Shown here piece by piece: positions 1 to 8,418 of a stretch of 40,568 bases of DNA. The position numbers were made by a program, and so were the translations under genes. Position 1 is the first letter of the stretch, and each line of letters begins with the position of its first letter. Source of the DNA: Clostridia bacterium (GTDB lineage Bacteria > Bacillota > Clostridia > Oscillospirales > CAG-272); the NCBI GenBank assembly GCA_017550115.1, contig JAFYLR010000031.1:1-40568 (forward strand), in the 5' to 3' direction. Under the pieces are notes generated by a model. That model saw only the letters and a program-made list of their open reading frames with translations, searched no databases and was not told the DNA's origin.

Positions 1-3000
1 ATCTGTCCTACCTTATTCACCTTATCGATGTTTCCCATGCTCCTGCCAACATACGAGCTGTCGTAAAACCTCACTCTTGCAACCTCTGAATAATCTTCTA
101 TACCCTTGCGCAGATCTTTACGGGTGAATGCTTTTGCAAGCGCCTCTGGAGAAAGAACCGCGGCGGCTATCGGATAAGAGGTAAGCTGATCCAGCATAGA
201 TTTTACGTTGGCGCCTATCGCATACGGTGCTAAATTCTTGCGGATAAAACCTATATGACGGTTTATGTCCCTGTCTACACCTTTATCCGTTACCGTAACG
301 CCTTGAGAATTAATTAAATAGGAGCTTATATAGTCATCGGCACCCTTAAAGAGCTTTTTGAGCGTACTGCGCAAGCTGATGACCGTTCCTGCATCAGAAA
401 CATTCATGTTATAGATCTTACCGAAGCTCTTCATCCTCAAATACATAGCCGAATAGAGAGAAACACCGTTCGCATGATGGTTAATAACATCCGCTACATT
501 GGTAATATGCAGCCGCTTAAAAGCGTTTTTCTGCGTGTTCTTGTTGAAGCTCAAAGAATATACACGGAGAAAGTCCTTCGTTATCGAGTTTATATCCGAA
601 ACGTCGAGAGCGACCGACATTTTATCTACGGATATCGGGAAATAGTATCCGTCAATAACATTGGTATATCCGAATATACGTCCGTCCGCCTCAGCCTTAA
701 GTGTTTTTGCCGCTTCAAAAAACTTTTCGGCTGTTTTTATGAATTTTTTGTCTTCTTCCGAAAACTGTGCTTCGAGATTTTTTAACGCAGCATCAATATC
801 TTGTTGAGCCTTTTTATATTTATCTGCATCGTTTGCCTCGCTATAATTTATAAATCCGCCTATCTCTCCATCGTTTCCGCTGCGGCGGTCATAGGAGAAG
901 CCCGAAATCGCAAGGTGTCTTTCTGCCTGCTCACGCTTTCCTGTCATATACAGTGAAATAGCGTCTCCCGCTGTCAGCTTCACGCCTCTGAAAGTATATC
1001 TGTCTTTTCTCAGGTGCTGCTCAAATTTCTTGTTTTCCTTATAAAACGTATCAATAGGCGAGAGAAGGTCTATTTTCTTGTTCTGAAAATCTATTTCTCC
1101 TGTTCTGATTTCCCTGAAAAGCTCAGTTACAACGCCGTCAGTGTCAAAGCCGTCCATTATCTGCGCCGCCACGTCGGGAGTTACCGCATTAACAAGATAC
1201 CTTCTGACGTTATTGAATAGGTATTTCGCCCTCTCACGTTCGGGCTTTCCTTCCTCGTTCAAAAATGTATCATTCATAGAAGAAACTCTGCTTACTATAT
1301 TGACTCCCCTCTCAGCCAAGGGTTTAGCATCCGTCCAATTGCCCTTATACCAGACAAGCCCGAAGTTCTTGTACAAATGAAGCATGGCGTAAATAACCTT
1401 TCCGAGTCTGGCGAGATCTTCCTTTGAAAAGTCGCCGCCCGCTTCAATGTCCTTGCCCTCGGCAGCCAAAAGCTCCACGGCAGTATATATTTCCTCGGGG
1501 ATCTCAAAGGATCCCGCCCATATCTCATCATGCTCTCCTTCGAAAAGCTCTTTGTAGTATGCGTCAAAGAATTTTTTAAGGCACCTCATAGCTTCGCGCA
1601 TCTGGGTAGGCTTTACGGATATAACGTGACCGTACGCATTTCTTTTTCTGTAGAAGCCTTTTTTTATCATCTCAAGAAAAACCTTTACGTCTCTGTCTCC
1701 GAGTATCTCCGAGCCCATTATCTTCTTGTTTCCGAGCATACCGTAAAGCTGCTCTACTGCATCATAGACCGCGATAAGTCCTCCGCTTGGATCGTAACGC
1801 TCGGAGAGCTTCTGACGACTTTTTACAAGGTTGTTATAGCGTCTTGTAATACCGCTTTGTATTTGAGCCTTGTTTTCTTTTAATGCCGGGAACGCCTCGC
1901 AAATCTTTGTTGCAAGAGCTGCCGAATCATCATGGGTAAATCCTTTCTTGCCGAAGGTATAAAAAACGTCGTTGGATAGCTCGTTCGCTTTTTCTCGGTT
2001 TTCGGCTTCGTCGATATCTATTCCGTAATTGCCGAGAATTTTATCTACCGTATCATAGGCTTCTCTGAAGTGGACTTCAAGGAAAGATATATTTTGCGCG
2101 TTAATATTTTGTTTCTCAGCTTCTATCAAATAGTGCATAGCCTTATCCTTGCGCTCTTCGTAAATGCCTTTTAGCTTTTGAATATCATTCTCGATTCCCG
2201 CATTTATAGCTTCTTTCAAGGTAACTTCAGCATCATCTGCTCTTCTCTGTGCCTTCACATAATCTTCTAAAAGCTCCCTATACTTTTTATCAAGTTCTTC
2301 CTTTTTGCGCTCAAACTCTCTGGTCAGCTTTCTTTTCATAGCCCTGTTTTTTATTTCGAGAGATCTTCCAAGGTCCTCAAGCTTTCGGAGCGCAATGTCT
2401 AAGTTCTGCTCTTTTATCCATAGCTGAGAAGCAAGCCACAGGCCTTTTTCGTCATATTGAGGAGCGTTTTTGATCACTTCACTTGCCAAGCGCTCCATTA
2501 CCTCTTTTGGAATTTCTCTTTCGCCCTCTTTCATGATCTCCTTGACTTGCTCATGGACGGGCTTTTCCTTGGTTTTCGGCGTTTTCTCTCCTTTTTCGGA
2601 GCTTTTATCGGGCGAGTATAATGTTTTTTTGTCAATAGCGGAGTCGGGTAACGCCATTCTGGTGTAATTCTCGCCGTCTTTGCTTGTCTTGATTGTCTCA
2701 TCGTTGAAGGAAATGTAGTTTGCAATCGCCTCGAACGCCTTGCTATTCTTAGATAGTTTCTTATCGGCGTACATTTCTTGTATGTATGCCTCAATGTCTG
2801 TATCGTAGAGCCTTACATATTCCTGTCTGTAGTGGTCCGCGGGAAGGCTTCGCCACTGATCGACTCTACTGGCGTCTCTTCTACGTATAAGTTCCACCGC
2901 TTTTTGATATCCGTCCTCAAATCCTTTGCCTGTAATGAGCCTTTTTATAGCACCATTCTCGGTCGAGAGTATTCCCGCTTCAACAAGCGTGAGTACTTTT

Positions 3001-6000
3001 TTATACTCATGTTCTACTCTCTTATCAAGATTCATATCTCTCTGCGTGCGAGGTTTTGACACTTGCTTCGAGGCAATGCCGTCTACATCACTCTGCACAA
3101 GCTTTTTTATATATTCCTCATCGATGGAGTAGAAGTCCGTTGCATTGTACATCTTTGAAGTATGATGCCAACTTGACCTACGGAGAAATTTTGACTTTAA
3201 AGTATCAAGATTAAGCTTAGAAATGTCAATGTTTGGATTGATATCCGCTACAGCCTCTACGATTTCTGCCTTTGTCCACTTGGATATTGGCATCTCACCA
3301 CTCGCGTATGCACTCCTTGCATTATTTGACATAGAGTACCCGTCATATCCGTTCCCCTTATGCCAGCCCGTCTCTTGTCGAACAGTTTCGGAGTCCATAC
3401 CACTGTCAAGCATTTCTTTTGCCGTATCGAGTTTGAGCTTGTCGGCTGTCTTTGCACCTTCGCCGGCATACATATATTTAGTTCTGCTATCAAGCCATTC
3501 TTCGAGGTCTGATATGAATTTTTTATATTTTCGCTCAGACATCACCGAACGGAGTGCGGCGGTGTATTTTTTTTCGAGACGGCGAAGCTCAAAGTCTACA
3601 GGCTTCGACTTGTTTTTCATGCGATGCACATATTGACTAAGGCTCGCATATATCCGCATTATAATATTTTTGTCCTTTTTGGCCCACGTCTGCAAGAAGC
3701 GGTCGGAATCCAAACGCTCGGAGATTATATTTGCCGCCGCTTCTTCGGTGAGAAGCTCGTCATCCTTAAGCTCACGCTTGAGGTTCTTTTTATAGTCATC
3801 GGCATATTTTTTCTTTTCATCATCAAAGCTTGGATATTTTTTTACGTAATCTATAAGCTCCTTTGCATGCTTGCTATCCCTGACGTCGTGAAAAATTTCG
3901 TGAAGTATAGTTGTACCGATAGAGCTTTTTTCAGGCCGAACAACAATAAGAGCCTCGTTGCCTTGCTTCGTTTTCAATACCGTATGGAAGCCTTTTGACG
4001 TTATTGTGTCCGAAAACATTATATGTGTTCCTGTATTCGCTATATGATGCGCCGCAAACTTAGCGACGTAATACGGGATGCTCGAATGACTTTCAAGCAT
4101 TCTGAGTATGCTTTCCCGTTTTTCATACGAAAGCAAATCAAAATTCTTTATGAGCTTACGCGCGCGGTCCAGTTCCGCCGTTGTACGCTCCTTCTTTTTC
4201 TTAAGCTTTTCTGTCTTGGATGCCTCTTCCCTCTCGGCTTGTTCTTGGTCGAAGCCGGAATCGTCATTGTCGTTTGAATTTGTATCTCCTCTGCTTTCTT
4301 CCTCTGAAGCGTTTTTTTTGCGCTCTGTTGCATTTTCCTGTTTTTCAGGGTTGGTAGTCGCCTTTTCTGTTTCCTCGTTGTCATTCGCAGCCGTTTCTTG
4401 CGTGGGAACGTTTTTTTCTTCGTTCTCAGTGTCTTCGGTGCTTTTTCCCGAATAGTTTTCATAGAAACGATCTGCCGCCATAGCTACTTTGTACTTGCTC
4501 AGATTTTCTTCTTTAGCGTCGGCGAGCATCAGCTTGACCTGCTCACTGCTGAGGTTCCTTGCCATTTGAATGTCATCGGTGCCGCCTTCGGAAAAGCCTA
4601 AATTATATCCGTTTGCTTGCTTATAGATAATAGCCTTTTTGCCGCCGACACCGTATATAAAGTGTTCGCCGTCACTCATCTCATCTATCAGGCTGCTATT
4701 TTCCTCTGAATACTCAGGCGCAGACTCAAACGCTATCTTATTTTCAATTTCTTTTATCCTGCTGTCCTCGTTCGCAAAAAATCCCACTGCCCAGGAATGG
4801 ACTGCTAAATCGCTTGATACGTTGTCCGTATTATTCTTGAGCATATCTACAGTTACTTCTCTTCCCAGAAGCTGTGTAGCGGTCTGAGCCATTTCTTCGG
4901 CGTTCGCTTTTGCCGAAGTATCAAAGCCCGCTCTTTCTGCCGTGTCGGTAATCCTCTCGTATGCATTCTGCACCCCTGCGCTCGCCTCAAGCGTTGCTAT
5001 GTTTCGCCACATATCTCCGAGCGCTATTGTTTTAGCCCTTTCGCTCTTGGCTTTATTGTACGTATTGTATGCCGCCTGAAGGTTGGTTATTGAGTCATTC
5101 ATTTGAGTAGAATACTTTTTATCGGTCTTAAAGCGATCTTTAATTGTTTCGGCAGCATTAAGAATTACCTGCTCTCTGCCGTTGTTCTTTGCTTTTGTGC
5201 CGTTAATATAATCGTACGCATTCAGCGCAGAGCTTGTAAGACCGCCCATAATGCCGCCCGAACTAAAGCCGACAAGTCCGCTATAGACGGCGTTCATCCA
5301 GTTCACTTCTGCATCAGGGTCTACTCCGGTCGCTCTTTTCCATATTACCGACATAGGCTCGGACAGAAATTCCTCGATAAACTCACCGCCTGCACTTTCA
5401 AGCATATTTCTGCCTAATCCTTTTCTTACTGCCTCTTTTGCAAAGAGATTCAGCCCCGTTGTTTTTGCCCCCTTGGCGGCGGCTGTAAGCAGCTTTGTTC
5501 CCGCTTTGCCTGTTGCCATCTCAAGGAACCACTCGTTAGCTCCTGTGAGCGCGCCGTGTATATATTCCTTCATGCCAAGCTCGCCCGTAGTTCTTACTGC
5601 TTCTGAAGTGCTTGCGCCCACTGCTCCGCTAAGGAGTATTGTTGCACCGACCGGGATACCGACCGCATCCAAGAGAAAGACCGAGTTTTGACCGAGACCT
5701 GAAGCGACGTCGCCCACAAGGCCCATGGCACCGTTTGGGTTATAGCTTTTCGTGAGGTTATAATCCGCCCTCTCGCTCATCGTCGGGGATGAGAAGGTAT
5801 ACTTCGCCATTCGATCGTCTCCGAACAGCTGATGCAGCGAACCCGATACAAGCTTGCCGGTGTTTTCAAAGACGTTGGTTAGTCCCAGCCCGAGCTTACC
5901 GAGCACATACCCTGTGCCGCTCCCGGTGTTTTTCTTTTCAGCCAATAGAGAAGCTTTGCTTTTCTTTTTTTCTGTTTCTAAAGGCTTTGTATAAAAATAT

Positions 6001-6026
6001 GACGTTAATGATGCTTTTGTAGGCAT
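1..6026 (-). CDS. Giant polyvalent / ejection-type virion protein, N-terminal 2008 residues (continues at 40568)
   Basis: Open reading frame from ATG 6026-6024 (SD AAGGAG just upstream) to the window edge with no stop. Its last bases AT join the G at 40568 to make codon 2009 (ATG), and the frame continues to 39035, giving 2519 aa in all. Seen: a Gly/Ala-rich, partly hydrophobic N-terminus (about 1-320); a very acidic, low-complexity linker (about 520-620); a zincin-type motif HEIFH at 709-713 inside TTILHEIFHD; a motif SWHHTSKMYN at about 952-961; and a charged coiled coil at about 1200-1305. Family knowledge: phages of gut Firmicutes often carry such polyvalent proteins near the portal, and they are thought to be packaged and ejected with the DNA. 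It lies after the portal and the 606-aa protein, where P22 and T7 keep ejection proteins. The protease activity and the ejection role are inferred. Confidence 0.85.
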   Translation of the reverse strand, partial: MPTKASLTSYFYTKPLETEKKKSKASLLAEKKNTGSGTGYVLGKLGLGLTNVFENTGKLVSGSLHQLFGDDRMAKYTFSSPTMSERADYNLTKSYNPNGAMGLVGDVASGLGQNSVFLLDAVGIPVGATILLSGAVGASTSEAVRTTGELGMKEYIHGALTGANEWFLEMATGKAGTKLLTAAAKGAKTTGLNLFAKEAVRKGLGRNMLESAGGEFIEEFLSEPMSVIWKRATGVDPDAEVNWMNAVYSGLVGFSSGGIMGGLTSSALNAYDYINGTKAKNNGREQVILNAAETIKDRFKTDKKYSTQMNDSITNLQAAYNTYNKAKSERAKTIALGDMWRNIATLEASAGVQNAYERITDTAERAGFDTSAKANAEEMAQTATQLLGREVTVDMLKNNTDNVSSDLAVHSWAVGFFANEDSRIKEIENKIAFESAPEYSEENSSLIDEMSDGEHFIYGVGGKKAIIYKQANGYNLGFSEGGTDDIQMARNLSSEQVKLMLADAKEENLSKYKVAMAADRFYENYSGKSTEDTENEEKNVPTQETAANDNEETEKATTNPEKQENATERKKNASEEESRGDTNSNDNDDSGFDQEQAEREEASKTEKLKKKKERTTAELDRARKLIKNFDLLSYEKRESILRMLESHSSIPYYVAKFAAHHIANTGTHIMFSDTITSKGFHTVLKTKQGNEALIVVRPEKSSIGTTILHEIFHDVRDSKHAKELIDYVKKYPSFDDEKKKYADDYKKNLKRELKDDELLTEEAAANIISERLDSDRFLQTWAKKDKNIIMRIYASLSQYVHRMKNKSKPVDFELRRLEKKYTAALRSVMSERKYKKFISDLEEWLDSRTKYMYAGEGAKTADKLKLDTAKEMLDSGMDSETVRQETGWHKGNGYDGYSMSNNARSAYASGEMPISKWTKAEIVEAVADINPNIDISKLNLDTLKSKFLRRSSWHHTSKMYNATDFYSIDEEYIKKLVQSDVDGIASKQVSKPRTQRDMNLDKRVEHEYKKVLTLVEAGILSTENGAIKRLITGKGFEDGYQKAVELIRRRDASRVDQWRSLPADHYRQEYVRLYDTDIEAYIQEMYADKKLSKNSKAFEAIANYISFNDETIKTSKDGENYTRMALPDSAIDKKTLYSPDKSSEKGEKTPKTKEKPVHEQVKEIMKEGEREIPKEVMERLASEVIKNAPQYDEKGLWLASQLWIKEQNLDIALRKLEDLGRSLEIKNRAMKRKLTREFERKKEELDKKYRELLEDYVKAQRRADDAEVTLKEAINAGIENDIQKLKGIYEERKDKAMHYLIEAEKQNINAQNISFLEVHFREAYDTVDKILGNYGIDIDEAENREKANELSNDVFYTFGKKGFTHDDSAALATKICEAFPALKENKAQIQSGITRRYNNLVKSRQKLSERYDPSGGLIAVYDAVEQLYGMLGNKKIMGSEILGDRDVKVFLEMIKKGFYRKRNAYGHVISVKPTQMREAMRCLKKFFDAYYKELFEGEHDEIWAGSFEIPEEIYTAVELLAAEGKDIEAGGDFSKEDLARLGKVIYAMLHLYKNFGLVWYKGNWTDAKPLAERGVNIVSRVSSMNDTFLNEEGKPERERAKYLFNNVRRYLVNAVTPDVAAQIMDGFDTDGVVTELFREIRTGEIDFQNKKIDLLSPIDTFYKENKKFEQHLRKDRYTFRGVKLTAGDAISLYMTGKREQAERHLAISGFSYDRRSGNDGEIGGFINYSEANDADKYKKAQQDIDAALKNLEAQFSEEDKKFIKTAEKFFEAAKTLKAEADGRIFGYTNVIDGYYFPISVDKMSVALDVSDINSITKDFLRVYSLSFNKNTQKNAFKRLHITNVADVINHHANGVSLYSAMYLRMKSFGKIYNMNVSDAGTVISLRSTLKKLFKGADDYISSYLINSQGVTVTDKGVDRDINRHIGFIRKNLAPYAIGANVKSMLDQLTSYPIAAAVLSPEALAKAFTRKDLRKGIEDYSEVARVRFYDSSYVGRSMGNIDKVNKVGQ

Positions 6027-6037
6027 TTATTTTCTCC

Positions 6038-6066
6038 TTGACTTTTTTGTTTTTTTGTGATATGCT
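6038..6066 (+). promoter_or_regulatory. Sigma-A-type promoter of the plus-strand accessory gene
   Basis: The -35 is TTGACT (6038-6043) and the -10 is TATGCT (6061-6066), with a spacer of exactly 17 bp made mostly of T. It lies about 30 bp before the ATG at 6096 and points away from the late genes. It sits beside, and on the opposite strand from, the ribosome binding site of the giant gene. A promoter of this quality should work with host polymerase alone, so the gene is probably expressed in the lysogen. Confidence 0.75.
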
Positions 6067-6095
6067 TATTAAAAAACTATGTGAGGTGATTTATT

Positions 6096-6563
6096 ATGTT
6101 TCTTTCTCTTTTACTGAAGACCGAAAAAAGCAAGGCCACGCTTCTTCCCGACCGCGATTTTGAGTATTGGTATTCGCAAAACAAAGTGGCTTTTTGGCTT
6201 CTGATTGCATTAGCAATTTTTGTGCTTGCTTTAATCGCCGCGGCTGTTTTTTCTGCAACCGAGGAATCTCGCGCGGAAGCTCGAAAGAAACGAGAGGCAA
6301 AGCGTCTTGAAAGAGATGAGGCTGTAAAAAAAGAGTTAGAAAGAATTTCCCGTTGCGAGGTAACTCTTATATTTTGTTACGATGACAAAACCAAAACGAT
6401 CGTACATAAAAAGAACCTTGTTTTCAATCCCGAATTTCCCTCTCGTGAAGGATATTCTTTTGATGGCTGGTATACCGATTCTGCCCGTACTACACCTTTC
6501 CAAAACAAAGCAATTACAGACAATCTTACACTATACGCTAAGTGGACTAAAGAGGCTGATTAA
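6096..6563 (+). CDS. Accessory (moron-type) membrane protein with a Listeria-Bacteroides repeat domain
   Basis: 155 aa on the strand opposite to all surrounding late genes. The SD AGGTGA precedes the ATG by 7 nt. Seen: one strong transmembrane helix at about 32-54 (VAFWLLIALAIFVLALIAAA), a highly charged Lys/Arg/Glu helix at about 56-88, and a C-terminal beta-rich domain at about 90-152 with the motif GYSFDGWYTD and the ending LTLYAKWTK. That is the signature of the Listeria-Bacteroides repeat (Flg_new) found in surface proteins. It has its own promoter (6038-6066) and its own terminator (6549-6580), the textbook layout of a moron. I expect a membrane-anchored protein made by the prophage, perhaps altering the host surface or excluding other phages; that role is inference. 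Confidence 0.8.
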   Translation: MFLSLLLKTEKSKATLLPDRDFEYWYSQNKVAFWLLIALAIFVLALIAAAVFSATEESRAEARKKREAKRLERDEAVKKELERISRCEVTLIFCYDDKTKTIVHKKNLVFNPEFPSREGYSFDGWYTDSARTTPFQNKAITDNLTLYAKWTKEAD

Positions 6564-6580
6564 AACAGCCCCTTTATTTT
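6549..6580 (+). terminator. Intrinsic terminator of the accessory gene
   Basis: The stem AAAGAGGCTG / CAGCCCCTTT has one mismatch and a 7-nt loop, and is followed by ATTTTTT. It overlaps the stop codon of the accessory gene. On the minus strand no T run follows the stem, so late transcripts coming from the other side should pass through. Confidence 0.8.
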
Positions 6581-8401
6581 TTACTTATTTTGACTTTTTA
6601 ATTGTATCAGTATGCTGTTTAAAGCATCGTTTTGTTCTCGTGTTAAATTATAAACATTATAACCATTCGCCCCAATTAAATGCCCGGCAGCCCCTCTCAA
6701 TTCTTTGCCGTTTTTCAATTTTATGACTAACTCGGGAGCGGGAGTATACTCCTGTCTTCCGCTTCCGGGTTTGTGCTCTTCAGACTCAACTTCAACTGAA
6801 GCAATAAGCTCTTTCAAAAGATTCATTGTCTCCTCTTTCATTTCATTTGAAAGCTTCTTATTGCTCGGGCAAAGTTGGTTGTCATACGCTTTACCGGCAA
6901 GTTCGGCGAAATCTGTTATATTTGTCACTTCTTCTAAATCACTTAAAACAATTTGCTCATAAAATGCCTTGTAGTCCTCGTCTGTCAATGCGTTGGTTTT
7001 GTAAGCCTCTTCAACAAGCCCTAAAAAGAACTCTGCTCTTGTGCCGTCCTCAGCTTCATTCCAGCCTTTGACTCCGGTTTCGTCCTTCTTTCCTCCAAAT
7101 TCACTTGCTATTGCGGATGCCGCATAGGTAAGCAGCGTATCTACATCGTCAATGGATTTTATAAAGAGATCCTTAAGCGCAGCAGACACCGCGCCTTTCG
7201 ATTCAGACTTACCCGTATCGGAAAGTCCTGTCTGCATATCTACCGTAACAGACTGTGAAATGAGTGTCGGTATCGCGTCAACGGCATTTCCGCTCAAATC
7301 TGCATTTTTAACCGCCTCCACTACTTTTTCCGTGGCGACAGTTCCGCCCGCGCCGTTATTCGTATAATAAGTATTAGATGCACTTGTTATCACATCGTCA
7401 GCGTAGCCATTGGCTGCTAATATCATTTTAGCATCCGAATCGCTGTACCCCTCTCCGATAAGCTGAGCATACATAGGATAGACTTCTTCCTCTGGAGTAA
7501 CTTCCGGAGTAACTCCCGGCGCAGTCTCCGGTGTAACGGTTTGGTTATAAATCTGGTTATAATTTTTCATGAACTCCGCCACCTCTTCCTCACTATATCC
7601 AAGCGCAGCCACGAGAGTGCTTGCTACTTCGGGCGTAAGACCGCTTGTGAGTAAAGTCGCCATGTTTTCGAAATCTTGCTGTGCGCTCGCTCGTTCCGCA
7701 GCTTTCACAGCTTGATCGTTTTCAAAATTCTGCTGTGCGATCGCTCGATCCTCGGCTCTCTTCTGTGTCAAATAATTTTGATACTGAGCCGCGGCTTGAA
7801 GCTCTTTATAAATTGCGTCCTGTTCGGCTTGAGAAAGATTTCCGATATACGCAGCATACGCCATTGCGTCGGTGTAGTCTCCGTATCCGCTTCTTGTAAG
7901 GCCCGCTTGCGCCAATCGCTCCGCATTCATACCGTAGGTCGCTCTTGATCTGTCATATTCTTGCGCCGCTCTGAGCATTGCTCTTTCTTTGTCGCCTTCT
8001 ATATCAAATCCGTTTAGCCTCAAAAAATCTTCCCAGGAAAGGGTGGGCGAACCGGAAATAAGAACAATACCGTCTCCCGTAGTGTCTCCCGTAGTGTCTC
8101 CCGTAGTGTCTCCCGTAGTGTCTTCTGCGGCGTCTCCCGTGACCGTGACTGTGCCTGTGGTTGACGGACTTTTCGCGAGTCCTTTAGATATGTTATCTAT
8201 TTGCTTTGCGCCTTCAGAATAATTAGGTGCGATGTTCGGGTACATAATCGAGCCGGGCACTCCGTAGTTTTCTTGCAGGAACTGAGTCGATTTCTTCACC
8301 CCGGCATTTTTCCACGGCTCCTTTGTGTTGTTTATTTGGTTGTTTTTTGTATTGTTTGCTAAAAAATCATTATAGACCTTATTATATACAGTTCTGCTCA
8401 T
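6581..8401 (-). CDS. Probable internal virion / ejection protein, 606 aa
   Basis: Not assigned to a family with certainty. ATG at 8401 with GAGG upstream; it starts 17 bp after the portal stop and ends beside the terminator of the opposing accessory gene. Seen: a short Asn-rich N-terminus, a Thr/Gly/Asp linker containing four TGDT units (about 93-110), then a long Ala/Gln-rich helical region. That region holds GLTRSGYGDYTDAMAYAAYI (about 168-187) and two similar heptad-like segments ending in QQNFEND and QQDFENM. A Pro/Thr/Glu-rich linker follows at about 288-305, then further helical segments. The position between the portal and the giant protein, plus the helical Ala/Gln-rich composition, fits a small DNA-ejection protein or a portal-associated protein. 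That role is inference. Confidence 0.75.
   Translation of the reverse strand: MSRTVYNKVYNDFLANNTKNNQINNTKEPWKNAGVKKSTQFLQENYGVPGSIMYPNIAPNYSEGAKQIDNISKGLAKSPSTTGTVTVTGDAAEDTTGDTTGDTTGDTTGDGIVLISGSPTLSWEDFLRLNGFDIEGDKERAMLRAAQEYDRSRATYGMNAERLAQAGLTRSGYGDYTDAMAYAAYIGNLSQAEQDAIYKELQAAAQYQNYLTQKRAEDRAIAQQNFENDQAVKAAERASAQQDFENMATLLTSGLTPEVASTLVAALGYSEEEVAEFMKNYNQIYNQTVTPETAPGVTPEVTPEEEVYPMYAQLIGEGYSDSDAKMILAANGYADDVITSASNTYYTNNGAGGTVATEKVVEAVKNADLSGNAVDAIPTLISQSVTVDMQTGLSDTGKSESKGAVSAALKDLFIKSIDDVDTLLTYAASAIASEFGGKKDETGVKGWNEAEDGTRAEFFLGLVEEAYKTNALTDEDYKAFYEQIVLSDLEEVTNITDFAELAGKAYDNQLCPSNKKLSNEMKEETMNLLKELIASVEVESEEHKPGSGRQEYTPAPELVIKLKNGKELRGAAGHLIGANGYNVYNLTREQNDALNSILIQLKSQNK
8072..8117 (-). 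repeat. 12-bp in-frame tandem repeat (four copies, first partial)
   Basis: On the plus strand the unit GTGTCTCCCGTA is repeated perfectly with a 12-bp period, the first copy lacking two bases. On the coding strand it encodes TGDT units in a flexible linker of the 606-aa protein. Since 12 is a multiple of 3, gain or loss of units would change linker length without shifting the frame. Confidence 0.9.
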
Positions 8402-8418
8402 TTTTTAATCCTCATCTT

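Noticed and set aside
4148..4462. Lys/Arg-rich minus frame of 104 aa
   Set aside because: It is a shifted reading of the acidic, low-complexity linker of the giant protein.
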